This document shows positions 23,739 through 31,025 of a stretch of 64,000 nucleotides of DNA, one piece after another (within the stretch, counting starts at the first letter, position 1; the number at the start of each line of letters is the position of its first letter). The stretch lies in assembly GCA_014208095.1 (NCBI GenBank), contig JACHMT010000002.1, forward strand, positions 992,001 through 1,056,000, written 5' to 3'. The notes beneath the pieces are model-generated. The model ran no database searches. It was not told where the DNA came from and saw nothing but the letters and a program-made list of their open reading frames with translations. A program made the translations under genes and the position numbers. The DNA is from Actinospineispora eucalypti (lineage in GTDB: Bacteria; Actinomycetota; Actinomycetes; Mycobacteriales; Pseudonocardiaceae).

Positions 23739-25438
23739 ACAACTCAGACCGAGCCCCACTGGCCACCGAGGACCTGGTCAAACAGGTCACCGAGGAGCTG
23801 GCCGCCTGGGAGGCCGACGAGCTGGCCGCGTTCCTGCGCCGCGCCCCGGAGGCCCGCGAGCAGTACCGCACCGGCAGCGGCCTGCCCGTCCAACGCGTGT
23901 ATACCCCCGCCGACCTGCCGGCCGACTTCGGCGAGATAGGCCTGCCCGGCCGCTACCCGTTCACCCGGGGGCCGTACCCGACCATGTACCGGGGCCGGAA
24001 CTGGACCATGCGGCAGATCGCCGGGTTCGGCCAGGCCGAGGAGACCAACCAGCGGTTCCGTTACCTCATCGCGCAGGGCCAGACCGGGCTGTCCGTGGAC
24101 TTCGACATGCCCACCCTGATGGGCCTGGACAGCGACGACCCGATGAGCATCGGCGAGGTCGGCCGGGAGGGGGTCGCCATCGACACGCTGCCCGACATGG
24201 CGGCGCTGTTCGACGGGATCGACCTGGAGCAGATCAGCGTCTCCATGACGATCAACCCTTCGGCCTGGATCCTGCTGGCGATGTACATCGCGGTGGCCCA
24301 GGACCGGGGCTACGACCTGCACAAACTCTCCGGGACGATCCAGAACGACATCCTCAAGGAGTACGTCGCACAGAAGGAGTGGGTGTTCCCGGTCCGGCCC
24401 AGTATGCGGATCGTGCGGGACACCATCGTCTACTGCGCCGAGCACATGGCCCGGTACAACCCGGTCAACATCAGCGGCTACCACATCAGCGAGGCCGGGG
24501 CGAACGCCCAGCAGGAGATCGCGTTCACCATGGCGATCACCCGGGCGTACCTGGAGGAAGTAGCCGCCGCCGGCCTCGATGTGGACACCTTCGCCTCCCG
24601 GTTGTCGTTCTTCTTCGTCAGCCAGGCCGACCTGTTCGAGGAGGTGGCCAAGTTCCGTGCGGTGCGCCGTTACTACGCGAAGATGGTGCGCGACCGGTTC
24701 GGCGCGAAGGACCCGCGGTCGATGCGGCTGCGGTTCCACGCGCAGACCGCCGCGGCCACGCTGACCAAGCCCCAGCCACTGAACAACATCGTGCGGACCG
24801 CGCTGCAGGCGCTGTCCGCCGTGCTCGGCGGTGCCCAGTCGCTGCACACCAACGGGCTGGACGAGGCGTACACCATCCCCAGCGAGCTGGCGATGAAGGT
24901 GTCGCTGCGCACCCAGCAGATCCTGGCCGACGAGACCGGGGTGACCTCGGTGATCGACCCGCTCGGCGGCTCGTACTACGTGGAGAGCCTCACCGACCAG
25001 CTGGAACGGGGCATCGACGAGTACCTGGCGAAGATCGACGAGATGGGCGGGGTCATCGCCGCGATCGAGCAGGGCTTCATGCAGCGGGAGATCTCGGACA
25101 GCGCGTACGAGTTCGCCCGGCGGAAGGCCTCCGGGGACCGCGCGGTGGTCGGCGTGAACAAGTACGTGGACGCCGACTCGGACCAGAAGATCGAGGTACA
25201 CAAGCTGGACCCGGAGTCCGAGGCCCGCCAGACCACCCGGCTCAAGGCGATCCGCGCGGACCGCGACCCGGCCCGCGCCGACGCCGCCATCCGTCGGCTG
25301 CTCTCCGACGCCAAGGACCCGGACGCCAACCTGATGCCCGCCACCATCGAGGCGGTCCGGGCGCACCTGTCCATGGGCGAGATCACCGCCGCGCTGCGGG
25401 AGATCTTCGGCTCCTACCGAGAAACCCCCGTCTTCTAG
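23735..25438 (+). CDS. hcmA: Catalytic subunit of 2-hydroxyisobutyryl-CoA mutase
   Basis: 567 residues, the TIM-barrel subunit that isomerises acyl-CoA by a B12 radical. The first barrel motif is RGPYPTMYRGRNWTMRQIAG: the position that is Tyr89 in methylmalonyl-CoA mutase and Phe in isobutyryl-CoA mutase is Ile95 here, as Ile90 in the characterised HcmA. GLSVDFDMPTLMG has Asp122, matching Asp117 of HcmA, where methylmalonyl mutases have Ala (SVAFDLP). The Gln after LSGTIQNDILKEY is conserved. No B12 domain is fused, consistent with the separate small subunit. Expected reaction: 2-hydroxyisobutyryl-CoA to (S)-3-hydroxybutyryl-CoA. The residue comparison is from memory of the family and should be checked by alignment. 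Confidence 0.85.
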   Translation: MNNSDRAPLATEDLVKQVTEELAAWEADELAAFLRRAPEAREQYRTGSGLPVQRVYTPADLPADFGEIGLPGRYPFTRGPYPTMYRGRNWTMRQIAGFGQAEETNQRFRYLIAQGQTGLSVDFDMPTLMGLDSDDPMSIGEVGREGVAIDTLPDMAALFDGIDLEQISVSMTINPSAWILLAMYIAVAQDRGYDLHKLSGTIQNDILKEYVAQKEWVFPVRPSMRIVRDTIVYCAEHMARYNPVNISGYHISEAGANAQQEIAFTMAITRAYLEEVAAAGLDVDTFASRLSFFFVSQADLFEEVAKFRAVRRYYAKMVRDRFGAKDPRSMRLRFHAQTAAATLTKPQPLNNIVRTALQALSAVLGGAQSLHTNGLDEAYTIPSELAMKVSLRTQQILADETGVTSVIDPLGGSYYVESLTDQLERGIDEYLAKIDEMGGVIAAIEQGFMQREISDSAYEFARRKASGDRAVVGVNKYVDADSDQKIEVHKLDPESEARQTTRLKAIRADRDPARADAAIRRLLSDAKDPDANLMPATIEAVRAHLSMGEITAALREIFGSYRETPVF

Positions 25439-25455
25439 GACAACGAGGTCCGGCC

Positions 25456-27114
25456 ATGTTCCAACAGCCCATCGCCCCGGTCGGCGGCCAGCTCGGTTGG
25501 TCCGCGCTGCTCGCCGCGTTGCCCCTGCTCCTGTTGTTCCTGCTGCTCGGCGTGTTCCGGGTGCGCGCCTGGCTGGCGTCGCTGCTGGCGCTCGCGCTGG
25601 CCGTCGTGGTGGCGGTGGCGGTGTACCGGATGCCGCTGCCCACCACGCTGGCCGGGACCCTGGAGGGCGCCGCGTTCGGCCTCTTCCCGGCCATGTGGAT
25701 CGTGGTGAACGCGATCTGGATCTACCAGATGAGCCGGGACACCGGCGACTTCGACCGGCTCCGCGCGGCATTCTCCCGGGTCAGCGCGGACCGGCGGATC
25801 CAGGGCGTGATCATCGCGTTCTCGTTCGGCGCGCTGCTCGAGGCGCTGGCCGGGTTCGGCGCCCCGGTGGCCATCTGCGCGGTCATGCTGGTGGCGCTGG
25901 GGCTGCCGCCGATGCGGGCCGCCGCCGTGGCCCTGATCGCCAACACGGCGCCGGTCGCCTGGGGCGCGGTCGGGTTGCCGATCATCACGCTCAGCCAGAT
26001 CACCGGCATGCCGGTGGAGCTGCTCAGCCGGGAGACCGCGCTGCTGGTCCCGGTGCTGGCGCTGTTCGTGCCGCTGATCCTGCTGGTGGTGCTGGACGGC
26101 CGGCGCGGCCTGCGCGAGGTATGGCCGGCGGGTCTGGTGGCCGGGAGTACCTTCGCGGCGGCCCAGTACCTGGTCGCCAGCTACGGGCCGGTCCAGCTGG
26201 TGGACATCGTCGCCTCGCTGGTGTCGGCCGGCGCGGTACTGCTGTTGCTGCACTTCTGGCAAGCCGCCGCCGCGACGGCGGTCCGGGACCCGGCCGGCGG
26301 TTCGGCGACGTTGGAACCCGCCGGCGGCGCGCTCGCATCGGACGGAGCCGCGCTGCTCGCCCCGGCTCGTATCCCGGCGCCGCCGCTGTCCGCGCGTGGC
26401 AGCGTCCGCGCGTTTGCGCCCTACGCGATCATCATCGCGCTGTTCACGCTGTCCGTGCTGCCCCCGGTGAAGGCGGCGCTGGCCAGCACCACGGTCATGG
26501 TCCGCTGGCCAGGCCTCACCGAGGTCCGAACAGCGGCCGGAGCACCGCTTGCGCTGGTCAACTACAAGCTGGACTGGCTGGCCGGCGGCGGGACGATCCT
26601 GCTCATCGCGGGCGGGCTGACCGCCGCGCTCCTGCGCATCCCGGCGGGAGTGGCGGTGCGCGCCTACCGGGACACCCTGCTGCGGCTGCGCGGCGCGGCG
26701 GTGACCGTGATGGCGGTGCTCGCACTAGCCTACGTGATGAACCTGTCCGGGCAGACCGCCACGCTCGGCATGTTTCTCGCCGGGGCGGGCGGGTTCTTCG
26801 CGGTGCTCTCGCCGCTGCTCGGTTGGTTCGGGACGGCGGTGACCGGCTCGGACACGTCCTCCAACTCGCTGTTCGGTGCATTGCAGGTGAGCGCCGCACA
26901 GGGCACCGGGATGTCGCCGGTGCTGGCCGCCGCCGCGAACACCGCCGGTGGCGTGCTGGGCAAGATGATCAGTCCGCAGAACCTGGCCATCGGCGCGGCC
27001 GCCGTCGGGCTGGCCGGCCGGGAGGGCGAGCTGCTGCGCCGGGTGCTGGCCGCGTCCGCCATCCTGGTGCCCGCGCTCTGCCTGCTGGTCTACCTCGAAT
27101 CGCTGATCCGGTGA
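25456..27114 (+). CDS. LctP-family 2-hydroxy acid permease
   Basis: 552 residues with about 12-14 membrane helices. Signatures of the lactate/glycolate permease family: AFGLFPAMWIVVNAIWIYQMS, FSFGALLEALAGFGAPVAICA, NTAPVAWGAVGLPIITLSQITG, TVMAVLALAYVMNLSGQTATLG, GWFGTAVTGSDTSSNSLFG and GVLGKMISPQNLAIG. It imports 2-hydroxy acids with protons. The gene follows hcmA by 17 bases, so the natural cargo may be 2-hydroxyisobutyrate, a methyl-lactate. A hydrophilic Ala/Pro-rich loop near the middle (DPAGGSATLEPAGGALASDG) is longer than in enteric LctP. Confidence 0.88.
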   Translation: MFQQPIAPVGGQLGWSALLAALPLLLLFLLLGVFRVRAWLASLLALALAVVVAVAVYRMPLPTTLAGTLEGAAFGLFPAMWIVVNAIWIYQMSRDTGDFDRLRAAFSRVSADRRIQGVIIAFSFGALLEALAGFGAPVAICAVMLVALGLPPMRAAAVALIANTAPVAWGAVGLPIITLSQITGMPVELLSRETALLVPVLALFVPLILLVVLDGRRGLREVWPAGLVAGSTFAAAQYLVASYGPVQLVDIVASLVSAGAVLLLLHFWQAAAATAVRDPAGGSATLEPAGGALASDGAALLAPARIPAPPLSARGSVRAFAPYAIIIALFTLSVLPPVKAALASTTVMVRWPGLTEVRTAAGAPLALVNYKLDWLAGGGTILLIAGGLTAALLRIPAGVAVRAYRDTLLRLRGAAVTVMAVLALAYVMNLSGQTATLGMFLAGAGGFFAVLSPLLGWFGTAVTGSDTSSNSLFGALQVSAAQGTGMSPVLAAAANTAGGVLGKMISPQNLAIGAAAVGLAGREGELLRRVLAASAILVPALCLLVYLESLIR

Positions 27115-27665
27115 CCGCCGAGTGGTTGGCCGAGGACTGCGCCGATGCGGTGGACGAGGCCAACGCCCTGATCGGCGCGGCACTGTGCACCGACTCCATC
27201 CCGATCGAGCTGCGACAGCCGTTGCGGGTATTGCAGGACGACCTGTTGGACCTGGTGGACGGCCTGCTCACGAGCCGTACCGACGGAGCGCTGCCCGCCG
27301 CCGGGCGGATCCGCGACTTCATTCGGGAGATCCGCACGGAGCCCCCACTGGCGGAGTTCGCCGCGCTGGGCGGCAGCGTGGACGGGGTGGGCCTGCTGCG
27401 CGCCGCCCGCGCGGTGCTGCGGCGCGCCTGTCGGGCCGCGCGACGGTTGGCCGATACCGCCGCGGCCGAACGCGGACATCACCCCCCGATCCCCGCCACG
27501 GTCGAGTGTCACCTGGCCGCCGGCGCCGAGTTGCTGCTGGTCATCGCCTTCGAGACCGAGCTGCGGGCGAACCGCGAACTCCCGGTGGTCGGTCTGTGCG
27601 ACGGCCCGGGCGCACTTCTCGGTGGCCGCCTGGTGGCCCGCCGCCCCGCGCACCCACCCGGCTAG
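27111..27665 (+). CDS. Degenerate PduO-type cobalamin adenosyltransferase-like protein
   Basis: 184 residues; GTG start overlaps the permease stop. The order of helices recalls PduO-type ATP:cob(I)alamin adenosyltransferase: VDEANALIG (14-22; family VDELNAxIG), LQDDLLDL (41-48; family LQNDLFDL), and GGSVDGVGLLRAARAVLRR (87-105; family GGSxxAAxLHxARTVxRR). But the N-terminal TRTGDxGTT segment that binds ATP is missing and the family RRAER is RRACR here. It may be a B12 carrier or a chaperone rather than an enzyme. As last gene of a B12-mutase operon a cofactor role makes sense. Distant similarity, judged by eye. Confidence 0.55.
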   Translation: MTAEWLAEDCADAVDEANALIGAALCTDSIPIELRQPLRVLQDDLLDLVDGLLTSRTDGALPAAGRIRDFIREIRTEPPLAEFAALGGSVDGVGLLRAARAVLRRACRAARRLADTAAAERGHHPPIPATVECHLAAGAELLLVIAFETELRANRELPVVGLCDGPGALLGGRLVARRPAHPPG

Positions 27666-27675
27666 CCTTGGCCCG

Positions 27676-27883
27676 GTGACCATGGAACTCGTCTTCACCG
27701 GCCAGGTGATCGAGTGGCGAGGGCCGGCGCCCTACTACTTCGTTCCGGTGCCGGAGGACGACTCCGCCGCCCATCAGCGACGTAGCCGCGATGGCCACGT
27801 ACGGATGGGGAGTGTGATCCCGGTCCAGGCCCGGATCGGCGGCACGACGTTCCGTGGAGCTCACGGTCCGCCTGAACGGTTAA
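27676..27883 (+). pseudogene. DUF1905 gene decayed by frameshifts and deletion
   Basis: The start (VTMELVFTGQVIEWRGPAPYYFVPVPEDDSAA in pieces) is typical of DUF1905. The expected ISDVAAMATYGWGV then appears in the next frame (27767-27809), and IPVQARIGGTTF returns to the first frame, as if one and later two bases had been inserted. The family's end VELTVRLNG plus stop (27854-27883) follows directly in a third frame, so the segment between is deleted. No working product is likely. Confidence 0.6.
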
Positions 27884-27902
27884 GGCAAGTCACAACACCC
27901 GA

Positions 27903-27917
27903 TGCGGTCAGACCACA
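27903..27917. promoter_or_regulatory. FadR-type operator before the riboswitch
   Basis: TGCGGTCAGACCACA is a near-perfect palindrome centred on 27910 with the same GGTCAGACC core as the two sites before hcmB. A regulator bound here could control the transcript that starts with the riboswitch. Confidence 0.55.
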
Positions 27918-27939
27918 TGTGCGGTCTTGTTATGCCACT

Positions 27940-28085
27940 GGTCCGTCGATACGATCAGCCCGGTAACCAGGACGATATGGGAACTCCGGTGAGAATCCGG
28001 AACGGTCGCGCCACTGTGATCGAGCTCGGCGAGGCGTTCGACACCAGCCGCCGCTCGTAGTCAGACCTCATGTCGCCGCCGGCAG
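27940..28085 (+). promoter_or_regulatory. Cobalamin riboswitch
   Basis: The plus strand carries core elements of the B12 riboswitch in order: GGGAACTCCGGTGAGAATCC (27979-27998), GGAACGGTCGCGCCACTGTG (27998-28017, with the GCCACTGTGA box), a variable arm, and the closing AGTCAGACC (28060-28068). The limits are approximate. Such RNAs bind adenosyl- or methylcobalamin and usually lower expression of the gene downstream. Here the downstream gene is a FadR-type regulator, 65 bases after the core. Confidence 0.8.
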
Positions 28086-28126
28086 CAACGAACCGGGCCG
28101 CGCAAGCCCGAGGAGGTTGAACGCAC

Positions 28127-28153
28127 ATGTCACGCCCCGAGGTGGCGCGATGA
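28127..28153 (+). CDS. Leader peptide MSRPEVAR
   Basis: An eight-codon frame starts at an ATG that has a strong GAGGAGG at 28109-28115. Its stop TGA overlaps the regulator's ATG (cgATGAgc). The riboswitch could control ribosome access to this short frame, and re-initiation would then give the regulator. Too short to prove coding, but the start signal is better than that of the main gene. Confidence 0.4.
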   Translation: MSRPEVAR

Positions 28154-28899
28154 GCGCCGAGTACAGCTGGGCACCGGTACGCAAGGTCCGCACCCACGAG
28201 CAGGTCGTCGACCAGATCCAGGAGAAGATCCTGGACGGCGAGCTGCGGGTCGGCGCGAAGCTGCCCAGCGAGCGTGAGCTGGTCGAAGCCCTCGGGGTCA
28301 GCCGCAGCAGCGTGCGGGAGGCGCTGCGCGCGCTCGAGGCGATGGGCATCATCGAGGCCCAGGGCGGCTCCGGCCGCGACTCCGGCTCGGTGATCTCCGG
28401 GCGCTCCACCGAGGCCCTGGGCAACCTGCTGCGCCTGCATGTCGCGCTGGCCGAGATCGCGCTGGCCGACCTGATCGAGGTGCGCATCCAGCTGGAGCGG
28501 CACGCCGCCCACGAGGCCGCCGGGAACCACACCGAGGCGGACATCATCCAACTGCGCCGGCTGATCGAGGAGATGGCGCCGGACCGGGTGACCTCCGAGG
28601 AGTTCAACGAGCTGGACACCGAGTTCCACGTGCGTATCGCCCGTTGCTCCGGCAACCCGCTCACCGCCACCCTGATGCAGGCGCTGCGGGACGCGGTCAA
28701 GTCCGAGATGGTGCGCGCGTTCAGCGAGATCGACGACTGGCGCTCGGTCGGCGAGCGCCTGGTGGCCGAGCACTCCGGCATCGTGGACGCGATCTCCAGC
28801 GGAGCCGGCGGGCGGGCCGCCGACCGGGTGGAGCAGCACATCCGCACCTTCTACCGGGACCAGCTGGCCAGCCAGCGGCCGCGCCGCGCGGAGCGCTGA
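28150..28899 (+). CDS. FadR-type (GntR) transcriptional regulator
   Basis: 249 residues: winged HTH (KLPSERELVEALGVSRSSVREALRALEAMGIIEAQGG) and FCD domain (LIEVRIQLERHAAHEAA, DTEFHVRIARCSGNPLTATLM, VAEHSGIVDAISSG) with the Asp/His positions that bind metal and ligand. ATG preceded by GAGGTGG; it also overlaps the leader-peptide stop. It is cotranscribed with the lyase gene that starts directly after its stop. It is the second FadR-type protein within 8 kb and shares the operator motif with the first, so one may act on both promoters. Placing a regulator under a B12 riboswitch is uncommon. Confidence 0.88.
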   Translation: MSAEYSWAPVRKVRTHEQVVDQIQEKILDGELRVGAKLPSERELVEALGVSRSSVREALRALEAMGIIEAQGGSGRDSGSVISGRSTEALGNLLRLHVALAEIALADLIEVRIQLERHAAHEAAGNHTEADIIQLRRLIEEMAPDRVTSEEFNELDTEFHVRIARCSGNPLTATLMQALRDAVKSEMVRAFSEIDDWRSVGERLVAEHSGIVDAISSGAGGRAADRVEQHIRTFYRDQLASQRPRRAER

Positions 28900-29793
28900 T
28901 TGGGATCGCTGCTCGGCGGCCGGACCGAACCCCGGCGCCGGCTCCGCGAGTTGCTCACCGGGCCCCGCCCGGTGATCGCGCCGGGGGCCTACGACGCGCT
29001 GTCCGCGCGGCTGGTCGAGCAGGCCGGCTTCGACGTGGTGTACATGACCGGGTTCGGCAGCACCGCCGGGCTGCTCGGCCGGCCGGACGTCGGCCTGCTC
29101 ACCGGCGGCGAGATGGTGGCCAACGCGGCCCGAATGGTGGACGCGGTCGACCTGCCGGTGATCGCCGACGCGGACACCGGCTACGGCAACGCGGTGAACG
29201 TGGTCCGCACGGTGCGCGGCTACGAACAGGCCGGCGTGGCCGGCATCCACCTGGAGGACCAGGTGATGCCCAAGCGCTGCGGACACCTGCGGGGCAAGGC
29301 GGTCATCCCGGCCGAGGAGATGGCCGGCAAGCTGCGCGCGGCGGTGGCCGCCCGCCGGGACCCCGACTTCGTGATCATCGCCCGCACCGACGCGGCCGCG
29401 GTGAACGGCCTGGACGATGCGCTGCAAAGGGCCCGCCGCTACGCGGAAGCCGGCGCCGACCTGCTGTTCGTCGAGTCGCCGACCAGCGAGGAGGACATCG
29501 CCCGCATCGCCGAGGAGCTGCGGGACACCGCGCCGCTGGTGTTCAACTGGGCCGAGGGCGGCCGCACCCCGCCACTGCCGCTGGAGCGCATCCGCGAGCT
29601 GGGGTACGCGCTGGTGCTGTTCCCGATCAGCACCCTGCTCGCCGCCACCGCCGGCATGCGGCAGGTGCTCGCCCGGTTGCGCGCGGACGGCACGCCGGCC
29701 GCCGCGCTGCCCGGTCTGCCCGGGTTCGACGAGTTCACCGAGCTGGTCGGGCTGCCCGAAATCACCGCCATCGGCGAGCGCTTCCAAGACTGA
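28900..29793 (+). CDS. Isocitrate lyase/PEP mutase family C-C lyase
   Basis: 297 residues from a TTG start that abuts the regulator stop. TIM barrel with family motifs: IAPGAYDALSARLVEQAGFD, ADADTGYGN (metal-binding Asp), HLEDQVMPKRCGHLRGK with the catalytic loop K-R-C-G-H (125-129), ARTDA and FVESP. Members include methylisocitrate lyase, oxaloacetate decarboxylase and dimethylmalate lyase. The KRCGH loop supports a lyase acting on a methyl-branched or malate-like acid, plausibly part of the same short-chain acid network as the mutase operon. The exact substrate is open. Confidence 0.87.
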   Translation: MGSLLGGRTEPRRRLRELLTGPRPVIAPGAYDALSARLVEQAGFDVVYMTGFGSTAGLLGRPDVGLLTGGEMVANAARMVDAVDLPVIADADTGYGNAVNVVRTVRGYEQAGVAGIHLEDQVMPKRCGHLRGKAVIPAEEMAGKLRAAVAARRDPDFVIIARTDAAAVNGLDDALQRARRYAEAGADLLFVESPTSEEDIARIAEELRDTAPLVFNWAEGGRTPPLPLERIRELGYALVLFPISTLLAATAGMRQVLARLRADGTPAAALPGLPGFDEFTELVGLPEITAIGERFQD

Positions 29794-29829
29794 GATCCAA
29801 CCGCGCGGGCGGTCGCCGGGCAGCCGCGG

Positions 29830-29991
29830 TCGGGCACCGTCGGGCACAACGCCTTCCGCACCGACTTCGGCATCGCGTTCGGCTGCTTCAAGCAGTCCGG
29901 CATCGGGCGGGAGGGCGGCACCGAAGGCCTGCCGGCCTACCTGGAGACCAAGACCGTGATCCTCAACGGCACGCCGGCGAACTACCGGTAG
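29830..29991 (+). pseudogene. C-terminal relic of aldehyde dehydrogenase
   Basis: 53 codons give SGTVGHNAFRTDFGIAFGCF, KQSGIGREGGTEGLPAYLET and KTVILNG before a stop. These are the closing residues of the aldehyde dehydrogenase family (F-G-G-F-K-Q-S-G-I-G-R-E). The other 430 or so residues are missing; the sequence before it is the end of the lyase gene. A deletion must have joined the two. An intact ALDH gene exists at 47275-48741, but its end differs (FKNSGIGRENG), so this is not a duplicate of it. Confidence 0.75.
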
Positions 29992-30017
29992 CCGCCCGGG
30001 CGCTGCTCACCGGGTGG

Positions 30018-31025
30018 TCAGGCCCCGGCGAGCAGCGCCGCCAGCCGCCGGCGGGCGCGGTTGTCGGTGCGGACCGGGTGATCCGCCGCCAGCTCACCCC
30101 GGCGCACCCGGTCGGCCAGGTGCAGGTCCATCAGCACCACCACCCGGTAGGCCGCGAACCGGTGGTGCCAGCGCCGGGCCTGCGGTTCCCGGCCGGCGTG
30201 GCCGGCCCAGCGTCGCCAGGTCTGCTCCTCGGAAAGGAACCCGTCGAGCGGCGGGTCGGCCCCGCCGGGCGCGCGGAGCCGGTTCATCTCCAGCAGCCAG
30301 GCGATGTCGAACTCCGGCGCGCCGGTCCCGGCCAGCTCCCAGTCCAGCAGCGCGGCCACCCGGAAGTCGTCGCCGACCACGGTGTTCGCCGGCCGGGCGT
30401 CCCCCCAGAGCAGCGCGACCGGCCCGTCCGCCGGCGGTGCGGTCGACTCGAGCACCGCCCGCGCCCGTTCGACCAGTTCCGCCCCGGTCTCGATGCCGGC
30501 CCGCTGCCCCGCGCACCAGGTCAGGTGGTCCTTCGGAGCGGGGCCGACCGGCAGGCCGGGCAGGGCCGGGATCCGGTGCAGCTCGGCGATCCGGTCCACC
30601 AGGTCGGCCGAGTACCGGTGGCGCTCCTCGACGGTCGCGTCGACCAGGAAACCGGCCCGGGTGAACGGCGGGTCGTCGTCGGCCGGCACCCGCCCGGGCA
30701 CCCGCTCCATCACGTAGGCCGGCCGCCCCAGCACCTCCCCGGCCAGGTCGGCGGCCACGATCTCGGGCGCCGGCAGGCCGTGCGCCCGCACGTGCCGCAG
30801 GCAGCGCACCTGGGTCCCCAGGTCGTGCTCGGCGAACATGCCGCGCCGCGCCGGCGCGGTACGCAGCACCAGCGGGCGCCCGTCGGCGACCAGGAACACC
30901 GTCTCCCCGGACCATCCGCCGGCGCCCGGCCGGCCGGCCACGGACAACTCCGCGCAGTCCAGCCAGCGGCGCACCGCGTCGGCCCGGACCGTCCGGTCCG
31001 TCTGGTCCGGTGTCACCTCGGTCAT
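30018..31025 (-). CDS. APH-type phosphotransferase family protein
   Basis: 335 residues of the aminoglycoside phosphotransferase/choline kinase fold. The catalytic loop reads LLWGDARPANTV (Trp in place of the usual His before Gly-Asp) and the metal motif is DWELAG. The WGDARxxN form is seen in phosphotransferases linked to acyl-CoA dehydrogenases (ACAD10/11-like), which phosphorylate hydroxyacyl groups. The start at 31025 overlaps the preceding stop by four bases; longer in-frame starts are inside that neighbour. It should not be read as antibiotic resistance without evidence. Confidence 0.82.
   Translation of the reverse strand: MTEVTPDQTDRTVRADAVRRWLDCAELSVAGRPGAGGWSGETVFLVADGRPLVLRTAPARRGMFAEHDLGTQVRCLRHVRAHGLPAPEIVAADLAGEVLGRPAYVMERVPGRVPADDDPPFTRAGFLVDATVEERHRYSADLVDRIAELHRIPALPGLPVGPAPKDHLTWCAGQRAGIETGAELVERARAVLESTAPPADGPVALLWGDARPANTVVGDDFRVAALLDWELAGTGAPEFDIAWLLEMNRLRAPGGADPPLDGFLSEEQTWRRWAGHAGREPQARRWHHRFAAYRVVVLMDLHLADRVRRGELAADHPVRTDNRARRRLAALLAGA

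Noticed and set aside
23735..25438. Methylmalonyl-CoA or isobutyryl-CoA mutase
   Set aside because: The diagnostic Tyr or Phe is Ile, and Asp stands where those families have Ala; the CoA ligase and hydroxy-acid permease also favour 2-hydroxyisobutyryl-CoA mutase.
30018..31025. Aminoglycoside resistance kinase
   Set aside because: Fold only; the WGDARxxN loop and the neighbours are those of catabolic phosphotransferases.
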